Shown one piece after another: positions 6,682-11,531 of a DNA stretch of 11,531 bases; positions within the stretch are counted from its first letter, which is position 1; every line of letters begins with the position of its first letter. The notes beneath the pieces were generated by a model. The model was not told where the DNA came from. It ran no database searches and worked only from the letters and a program-made list of their open reading frames with translations. Location: positions 1-11,531 of the forward strand of contig CAMIWP010000014.1 of NCBI GenBank assembly GCA_946402475.1, written 5' to 3'. The position numbers were made by a program, and so were the translations under genes. The DNA comes from an uncultured Selenomonadaceae bacterium. GTDB lineage: Bacteria; Bacillota_C; Negativicutes; Selenomonadales; Selenomonadaceae.

Positions 6682-6709
6682 GGCGAAATCGCCCGATCAG
6701 CGTTATAAT
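6682..6709 (+). promoter_or_regulatory. Likely promoter of the hydrolase gene, with near-palindrome at the -35 position
   Basis: A perfect TATAAT lies at 6704-6709, 44 bases before the ATG. The -35 position 17 bases upstream reads AGGCGA, a poor match, and is occupied by a near-palindrome GGCGA-AA-TCGCC (6682-6693). A promoter with a weak -35 region covered by an inverted repeat could be controlled by a regulator; this is inferred from layout only. Start of transcription would be near 6716. Confidence 0.5.
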
Positions 6710-6753
6710 AGAAGAAGCCGGTTTCCCCTCGGACTTGGAAAGGAGCACATACC

Positions 6754-7263
6754 ATGAAAAAATGCATTGTCATCGTCGATATGCAGAAGGACTTCATTGA
6801 CGGCAGCCTTGGCACGAAGGAGGCCCAAGAAATGCTTCCTCGTCTGCTGAAAAAGCTTGGCGAAGAAAAAGATGCCGCTCTGGTCTTCACCCAAGATACC
6901 CACACTGCCGATTACCTGAACACCCAAGAGGGAAAGAACCTTCCCGTCCGGCACTGCGTGAAACCGGAGGATGGCTGGCAGATCGACCCGGCCCTGAAAC
7001 CTTTCTTGGAGCATGCCGTCGCCGTGGTGGAAAAACCCACCTTTGGCGCCACGGCCCTGCCGAATGTTCTCAAGGACTTCGACGAGATCGAGCTCGTGGG
7101 GCTTTGCACAGACATTTGCGTCATTTCCAACGCCCTTCTCCTCAAGGCCTTCTTCCCGGAAAAGCCCATCTCCGTGGACGCCTCCTGTTGCGCTGGCGTC
7201 ACGCCGCAAAGCCATGAGAATGCGCTGGAGGCCATGAAGATGTGCCAGATTCAAGTGAAATAA
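6754..7263 (+). CDS. Isochorismatase/nicotinamidase-family cysteine hydrolase
   Basis: This cytoplasmic hydrolase of 169 residues belongs to the isochorismatase superfamily. It starts MKKCIVIVDMQKDFIDGSLG, the family signature with the catalytic aspartate D9, has the catalytic lysine K94 (VEKPTFGAT) and the nucleophile C122 in GLCTDICVISNAL. A metal site like that of nicotinamidase PncA is suggested by D48 and H50 (TQDTH) and H67 (VRHCV). Nicotinamide deamidation to nicotinate is therefore a reasonable guess, but related members act on other amides, so I do not assign a symbol. The length is near that of PncA-type enzymes. ATG at 6754 has AAAGGAG eight bases before it. It is transcribed alone, divergent from the riboswitch operon and convergent with rng, with 14 bases between the stops and no visible terminator. 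Confidence 0.92.
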   Translation: MKKCIVIVDMQKDFIDGSLGTKEAQEMLPRLLKKLGEEKDAALVFTQDTHTADYLNTQEGKNLPVRHCVKPEDGWQIDPALKPFLEHAVAVVEKPTFGATALPNVLKDFDEIELVGLCTDICVISNALLLKAFFPEKPISVDASCCAGVTPQSHENALEAMKMCQIQVK

Positions 7264-7277
7264 GTTGCCGCGGTGCC

Positions 7278-8723
7278 CTAACCATCATTTCGCAGCAACA
7301 GGGAATAGTTCTCTGGGTGCATCTCCTTCTTCTCCGTCACGCGTATCACCGTGCCCAATTCCTTTTCCAGGGTTTTCGTGAGCCGGTTCTTGCCCAATTC
7401 CTCCGCCACCGAGGGATGCACCTCCACCTCATAGCCGGAGACCGCATGAGAGATCTGTTCCATGCAGCGAATATCGCGGCTGATATGGATGCTCACCGTC
7501 TCCGGGGATTCAATGCGACCCCTGCCGTGACAGCATGGACACTCGCTGTACAAAATACTCTCGAAGTTCTGCCGTGATTTCTTGCGGGTCATCTCCACAA
7601 GGCCAAGGGAAGTGATGTCCACGATGTTCGTCTTCGTGGGATCCCGCCTTGCCTGCTCCCGCATGTATTCCAGCAGAGCTTCTTTTTGTCGTTCTTCTCC
7701 CATGTCGATGAAGTCGATGATGATGATGCCGCCGATGTCACGGAGGCGCACCTGCCTGACGATTTCCTCCGCCGCCTCCAGATTGGTGCGGTAGGCCGTT
7801 TCCGCCAAGTTAGACCTGCCCACATACCGCCCCGTGTTCACGTCGATGGCCGTCAGGACCTCCGTCTTGTCGATCACGATGGAGCCGCCGGATTTCAACG
7901 CAATCTCCCGGGCTCCCATTTTCTCAATTTCTTCTTCCAAACAATATTTCCGAAAGAGAGGCGTTCTCTCCCCATACAGTTTCACCCGATCCGCAAGGCC
8001 GGGGGAAATGTACTTGGTGAGATCCAGTATTCGACGGTGCACCTCCCGGTCATCCACGAGGATCTCCTCCACCTCAGCGGTGAACACGTCTCGCACCGTG
8101 CGAATGATAAGATCGGCATCCCGATAGAGAAGGCATGGGGCACCCGCCAGTTTTGCCCTGGCCTGTATGGATGCCCAAAGGCGCACAAGATAGTCCACAT
8201 CGCCCTTCAGGATTTCCTCTTCCTGTCCCTCCGCCGCAGTGCGGACGATGATGCCCATACCCTTTGGACAGAATTTCTCCGCGATTTTGCGGAGACGGCT
8301 TCTCTCCGCCTCATCTGCAATGCGCCGTGATATACCAATGTACGCAGAGGTCGGCATGAGGACGACATTGCGCCCGGGCAGGGATATATGCATGGTGGCG
8401 CGGGGTCCCTTCGTGCCGATGGCATCCTTGACAATCTGCAAGGGAAGCTGCCGTCCTATGTGGATGCGCTCCCCGGGGGACACGGAATCCAACGCCTTTT
8501 GAGGGAGGCCGTCCCCCACATAAAGAAAGGCATTTTTCTCCCTGCCGATGTCCACGAAGGCCGCCTGCATCCCGGGCAGCACGTTCTGGATCCGCCCCTT
8601 GTAGATATTCCCCACCAGATGGGAATGGGTTGCCCGTTCGATTTCCAAGGACTGCAATTCCCCATCTGCCAAAACGGCCACCCGAGTTTCCTCCGGAACC
8701 GTGTTCACGAGAATCCTCTTCAT
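7278..8723 (-). CDS. rng: Ribonuclease G (RNase E/G family)
   Basis: This endoribonuclease of 481 residues cleaves single-stranded, AU-rich RNA and acts in rRNA maturation and mRNA decay in the cytoplasm. It begins MKRILVNTVPEETRVAVLAD and has an S1 RNA-binding domain (about 35-125, with GNIYKGRIQNVLPGMQAAFV), the 5'-phosphate sensor RT pair (R161, T162 in GIIVRTA), the catalytic DNase I-like part with D294 (AIDVNTG) and D337 (IIDFIDM), spaced 43 residues as in RNase E, and the zinc-link CPCCHGRG (C395, C398). There is no long C-terminal degradosome scaffold, so it is of RNase G type. The start ATG is preceded by a near-perfect anti-16S complement AAGGAGGTGAT. It follows the radical SAM gene by 19 bases, the usual pairing in Bacillota. 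rplU, which often comes next, is absent here. Confidence 0.97.
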   Translation of the reverse strand: MKRILVNTVPEETRVAVLADGELQSLEIERATHSHLVGNIYKGRIQNVLPGMQAAFVDIGREKNAFLYVGDGLPQKALDSVSPGERIHIGRQLPLQIVKDAIGTKGPRATMHISLPGRNVVLMPTSAYIGISRRIADEAERSRLRKIAEKFCPKGMGIIVRTAAEGQEEEILKGDVDYLVRLWASIQARAKLAGAPCLLYRDADLIIRTVRDVFTAEVEEILVDDREVHRRILDLTKYISPGLADRVKLYGERTPLFRKYCLEEEIEKMGAREIALKSGGSIVIDKTEVLTAIDVNTGRYVGRSNLAETAYRTNLEAAEEIVRQVRLRDIGGIIIIDFIDMGEERQKEALLEYMREQARRDPTKTNIVDITSLGLVEMTRKKSRQNFESILYSECPCCHGRGRIESPETVSIHISRDIRCMEQISHAVSGYEVEVHPSVAEELGKNRLTKTLEKELGTVIRVTEKKEMHPENYSLLLRNDG

Positions 8724-8726
8724 CCC

Positions 8727-8737
8727 ATCACCTCCTT
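8727..8737 (-). promoter_or_regulatory. Exceptionally strong ribosome binding site of rng
   Basis: The transcript reads AAGGAGGTGAT, matching nearly the whole 3' end of 16S rRNA, with AGGAGG seven bases before the ATG at 8723. It sits wholly in the 19-base gap after the upstream stop codon. Confidence 0.85.
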
Positions 8738-8742
8738 GCGGC

Positions 8743-11349
8743 TCATATCTCCATCAATGGCCTTCCGCCTCCCAGAAGAGCCGTCCGATGAATATCCGCT
8801 CGGCACTCGGTGATATCCATTCCAAACCGCGCTCTTAGCAAAGACAGGATTTCTCCCGGCTTCACGCTGCCGGAATCCTCTACCTTGATCTCCATCAGAA
8901 TCTGAAGCACGCCATCCCGTATCTGCCAAGAAAGTTCCTTCGCCATGTACTGCTTGACTTCCTTGGTTCGCGTCTTTTTCGGTGTGACCCTTGTGAGGAA
9001 AATCTCTTTCGCCTCATTAAAAGCCCTTATCGCCCGTTCCGCATCCTCGTTCTTCCCCTCGTAGGGAAGGGAAATACGATAACAGGCACAATCCACCGCC
9101 GCCATAAGCGCCTTTCTCCTGTCCGGAAGCTCTCTGAGCTCCAAAAGTTCTGCCCCCTTCGGCAACTTCGCCCTCAAGCGGTCAAAGACCTCAGGTTGGC
9201 AGAGATTCTTCGTCAATTCAAAATCCAGGTACTCCGATTCGCTGGTGACTCCCAAGGCCAGAGCAGAAGCAAAGGCGATCTTCATGTGCGGATGGAAACC
9301 CTCGGAATAGGCCACCGGCAACTTCGCCCGAAGGAGCGCCCGCTCATATACCGCAACATAGTCCAGATGGGAAATATAGCGAAGCTCCTCCCCCTTGCAG
9401 ATCTTCCCCCGATATCCGAAGAGCTTTCTGGGCTGTCCCCCGCCCTCACCCACACGTCGCCGCTCTGCAGGTGCTACTTCCCTCGCCGGATCCTTCCCCT
9501 CCTGCGCCTTGTGGTCCACAACCCGGGCGCCGAGATTCGGACAGATGCCGCAAGAGCTGCATCTTCCGCGCCGACAGTCCTCCGTGAGTTCTTCCGCCAT
9601 AGCGCGATGCCATTCCCTCAAAAGGAACTCCCGGTTGACCCCCGGTGTCGTGACCTCCCAGGGAAGAGGCTCCCCAAAATCCCGGGAGCGCTCATTGTAG
9701 TCCCTCAGGTCCAGTCCGCATTTCCGAAACGCCTCCCGCCAGAGATCCTCCCGGAAGTGATCCGACCAGCCGTCAAACTTCGCACCATCGCGCCATGCCT
9801 GATAAATGACCGCGCTCTGACGGCGATCCCCCCTGGCAAGAGCCCCCTCCAACACAGAGAGATTCGCGTCATGGTAATGGAAAACGATGGCGCGATCCGT
9901 AATGTGTTGCTTTAACAGTTGCTGCCGCCGCTCGAACTCTTTCCGGGAGACCTGCCCAAACCACTGAAAAGGCGTATAGGGCTTCGGCACGAAACAGGAA
10001 ACGCTCACCGTCACCTTCACGCCGTCCCTGCCCATGATCTTTCGATAAAGCTCCACGACCTTTTTCGCGAGATCGGCAATGCCGACAACATCTTCCTCCC
10101 GTTCCGTGGGAAGTCCCATCATAAAGTAGAGCTTCACCTGTTTCCATCCTTGGCGAAAGGCCGCCCCGCAGGCTGTGAGCAGATCTTCTTCCGTGACCCC
10201 CTTGTTGATGACATCTCGAAGCCTCTGTGTCCCCGCCTCCGGGGCAAAGGTCAGGCCGCTCTTTCGCACCTGTTGCATGCGGTGCGCCAACTCGATGGAA
10301 AAGCTGTCGATGCGAAGGGAAGGCAGGGAGAAACTCACCGTTTCCTCCCGGAATTCCTCCATGAGGTCATCCACCAGACGACCAAGGCAGGAGTAATCCG
10401 CCGAGGACAGGGATGTGAGGGAAATCTCATCGTATCCCGAAGCATCCGCCATTCTCCGCGCCATGGCCTTCAGATTCTCCTCCCTGCGCTCCCGGACGGG
10501 GCGGTAGCAGATTCCCGCCTGACAGAATCGGCAGCCTCGGGAACAACCGCGAAAGAGCTCCAGCATGATGCGGTTGTGAACGATATCCATGTAAGGCACC
10601 AACGGGCGCTCCACGGAGATCACGTCATCCAGATTCTTGACCACACGCTTCTGGATGACGGGCTTCGCCGAACGGCAAAGCGGCGTGAGGGAAAGGAACC
10701 GACCATCGTCATCGTACTTTGCCTCATAAAAAGAGGGAACATAGATGCCATCTACTTCCGTCAGGCGAAGAAGGAATCCCTTCCGCCCCCCCGGACGTCC
10801 CTCTCCCTTCCATGCGACGAAGGCATCCACCACCTCCCCCAGCACTTCCTCCCCTTCCCCTACCACAAAGAAATCGAAGAAATCCGCCACGGGCTCTACA
10901 TTGTACACACAGGGACCGCCTCCCACGACGAAGGGCATGTCCTCGCCGCGCTCCCCCGACCAAAGAGGAATCCCCGCCAAATCCAACAGATTGAGCACAT
11001 TGGAGTAGATCATTTCGTACTGGAGGGAAAAGCCCCAGAAATCAAAGGATGCCAAGGGCTGACGGGACTCCAGTGAAAACAGGGGGATATGGCGCTCCCG
11101 CAGGATGGCCTCCATATCCGTCCAGGGAGCGTATACTCGTTCCGCCGCCGTATCATCACGGCGGTTGAGAATCTCGTAGAGGATCGCGAGTCCCAGGTTC
11201 GACATGCCCACCTCATAAACATCCGGCAGACAAAGAGCGAAGGTACAATCCACCTTCTCCCAGTCCTTGCGAACAGCATTCCACTCTCCGCCCGCATACC
11301 GTGTTGGTTTTGTCACCGACTGAAGGATTTCGGGTGCAAGCTTTATCAT
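8743..11349 (-). CDS. B12-binding-like/radical SAM protein fused to DUF2344 (TIGR03960 + TIGR03936 type)
   Basis: The 868-residue product joins two proteins that are separate in many Bacillota. The N-terminal part (about 1-250) resembles the cobalamin-binding-like domain of TIGR03960 proteins (CLPDVYEVGMSNLGLAILYE; VVGGGPCVYNVEP; VVGEGEE). The radical SAM core follows, with the iron-sulfur cysteines C269, C273 and C276 (CSRGCRFC) and downstream PEAGTQRLRDVINKG. A second cysteine group (C592, C597, C600, C603; CSSCGICPNLG) precedes a charged linker and the DUF2344/TIGR03936 domain (about 645-868; RYISHLDYVAVYERALLRA and SEGFHPHMKIAFASAL). Function is not established for the family; the constant link to RNase G suggests RNA or ribosome modification. 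ATG at 11349 is chosen for GAGAGG seven bases upstream and for family alignment; the frame stays open to 11412, inside the repeat-bearing leader. Confidence 0.95.
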   Translation of the reverse strand: MIKLAPEILQSVTKPTRYAGGEWNAVRKDWEKVDCTFALCLPDVYEVGMSNLGLAILYEILNRRDDTAAERVYAPWTDMEAILRERHIPLFSLESRQPLASFDFWGFSLQYEMIYSNVLNLLDLAGIPLWSGERGEDMPFVVGGGPCVYNVEPVADFFDFFVVGEGEEVLGEVVDAFVAWKGEGRPGGRKGFLLRLTEVDGIYVPSFYEAKYDDDGRFLSLTPLCRSAKPVIQKRVVKNLDDVISVERPLVPYMDIVHNRIMLELFRGCSRGCRFCQAGICYRPVRERREENLKAMARRMADASGYDEISLTSLSSADYSCLGRLVDDLMEEFREETVSFSLPSLRIDSFSIELAHRMQQVRKSGLTFAPEAGTQRLRDVINKGVTEEDLLTACGAAFRQGWKQVKLYFMMGLPTEREEDVVGIADLAKKVVELYRKIMGRDGVKVTVSVSCFVPKPYTPFQWFGQVSRKEFERRQQLLKQHITDRAIVFHYHDANLSVLEGALARGDRRQSAVIYQAWRDGAKFDGWSDHFREDLWREAFRKCGLDLRDYNERSRDFGEPLPWEVTTPGVNREFLLREWHRAMAEELTEDCRRGRCSSCGICPNLGARVVDHKAQEGKDPAREVAPAERRRVGEGGGQPRKLFGYRGKICKGEELRYISHLDYVAVYERALLRAKLPVAYSEGFHPHMKIAFASALALGVTSESEYLDFELTKNLCQPEVFDRLRAKLPKGAELLELRELPDRRKALMAAVDCACYRISLPYEGKNEDAERAIRAFNEAKEIFLTRVTPKKTRTKEVKQYMAKELSWQIRDGVLQILMEIKVEDSGSVKPGEILSLLRARFGMDITECRADIHRTALLGGGRPLMEI

Positions 11350-11392
11350 AACGGAACCTCTCTTCCCATAGGCAACTTCACATTCTGCCGAG

Positions 11393-11526
11393 TTAGGGAA
11401 CCACTGATTCATTCAGCCGCCCACCTTGACGCATCCTGCGCGTCCTCCCTGTGTCGACAAATCCTCGACATAGCGACGCGAAGCTAGTCCTTTAGGGCAC
11501 CACTATGACTGCGGTTTGTCTCCTTG
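11393..11526 (-). repeat. Tandem repeated, hairpin-rich leader element (second copy runs to window edge)
   Basis: Two related segments of about 35 bases lie 99 bases apart in the same direction: 11393-11428 and 11492-11526. On the minus strand both begin CAAGG and end AGTGGT-CCCTAA; the last 13 bases differ at one position. Between them are two stable hairpins, GACGC/GCGTC at 11428-11444 with loop GCAGGAT and TGTCGA/TCGACA at 11452-11470 with loop GGATTTG, and a weaker one, TAGC/GCTA at 11471-11486. No long reading frame explains the stretch. It looks like an intergenic repeat family or a structured RNA in the 5' leader of the radical SAM gene; I cannot name it. Confidence 0.55.
11428..11470 (-). 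other. Pair of hairpins exposing GGA in their loops
   Basis: In the transcript the upstream hairpin shows GGATTTG and the downstream one GCAGGAT in the loop, joined by a linker that also contains GGGAGGAC. GGA in a hairpin loop is the recognition pattern of CsrA/RsmA proteins, and paired GGA-loop hairpins occur in several regulatory RNAs. The hairpins are seen directly; a protein partner is only a suggestion. The second hairpin lies about 80 bases before the start codon of the radical SAM gene. Confidence 0.5.
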
Positions 11527-11531
11527 GGAGG

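Noticed and set aside
9919..11076. Plus-strand open frame of 385 codons opposite the radical SAM gene
   Set aside because: Shadow frame rich in His, Arg and Pro with no recognisable motif; the minus-strand gene is well supported.
11350..11531. CRISPR array
   Set aside because: Only two diverged copies with one dissimilar, hairpin-bearing interval; unit spacing and lack of identical repeats do not fit.
11350..11531. tRNA, tmRNA or RNase P RNA at the right edge
   Set aside because: None of their conserved blocks (T-loop GGTTCGA, CCA end, RNase P core) is present on either strand.

Overview
The window is a compact stretch of a fairly GC-rich bacterial chromosome with two blocks. The order of a fused radical-SAM/DUF2344 protein followed by ribonuclease G, the strong AAGGAGG-type ribosome binding sites and the use of TTG starts fit a Bacillota genome. 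The GC level and the single-polypeptide fusion make a Negativicutes (Selenomonas-like) host my best guess, not a proof. Almost everything is on the minus strand; one small hydrolase gene is on the plus strand.

Right block (minus strand, 11531 down to 7278): a leader with tandem repeated, hairpin-rich sequence, then an 868-residue B12-binding-like/radical SAM protein fused to a DUF2344 domain, then rng (RNase G) 19 bases further on. This is a housekeeping RNA-processing pair. Next to it, convergent with rng, is a 169-residue isochorismatase/nicotinamidase-family cysteine hydrolase (6754-7263, plus).

Left block (minus strand, 6606 down to 1): a clear sigma-70 type promoter (TTGACA-17-TAATAT), a cobalamin riboswitch closed by a perfect P1 helix (6288-6553), a long leader with a hairpin, a possible 46-codon leader ORF and an intrinsic terminator. 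An operon follows: a MATE-family exporter, two peptide/nickel-type ABC permeases (DppB/NikB and DppC/NikC types), a lipoprotein substrate-binding protein, and two ATPases (DppD/NikD and DppF/NikE types, the last cut off by the window edge). The first three genes overlap by 1-4 bases (ATGA, TGATG), and the two ATPase genes overlap by 8, so the exporter and importer are expressed together.

The most interesting reading is that a MATE exporter and a peptide/nickel-type importer are made only when cobalamin is scarce. Known relatives of this importer family carry di/oligopeptides, nickel, or metal-metallophore complexes, so cobalt, a cobalt chelate or a corrinoid/corrinoid precursor is the natural candidate cargo. 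The sequence shows the control element and the families; the cargo and the role of the MATE protein are inference.
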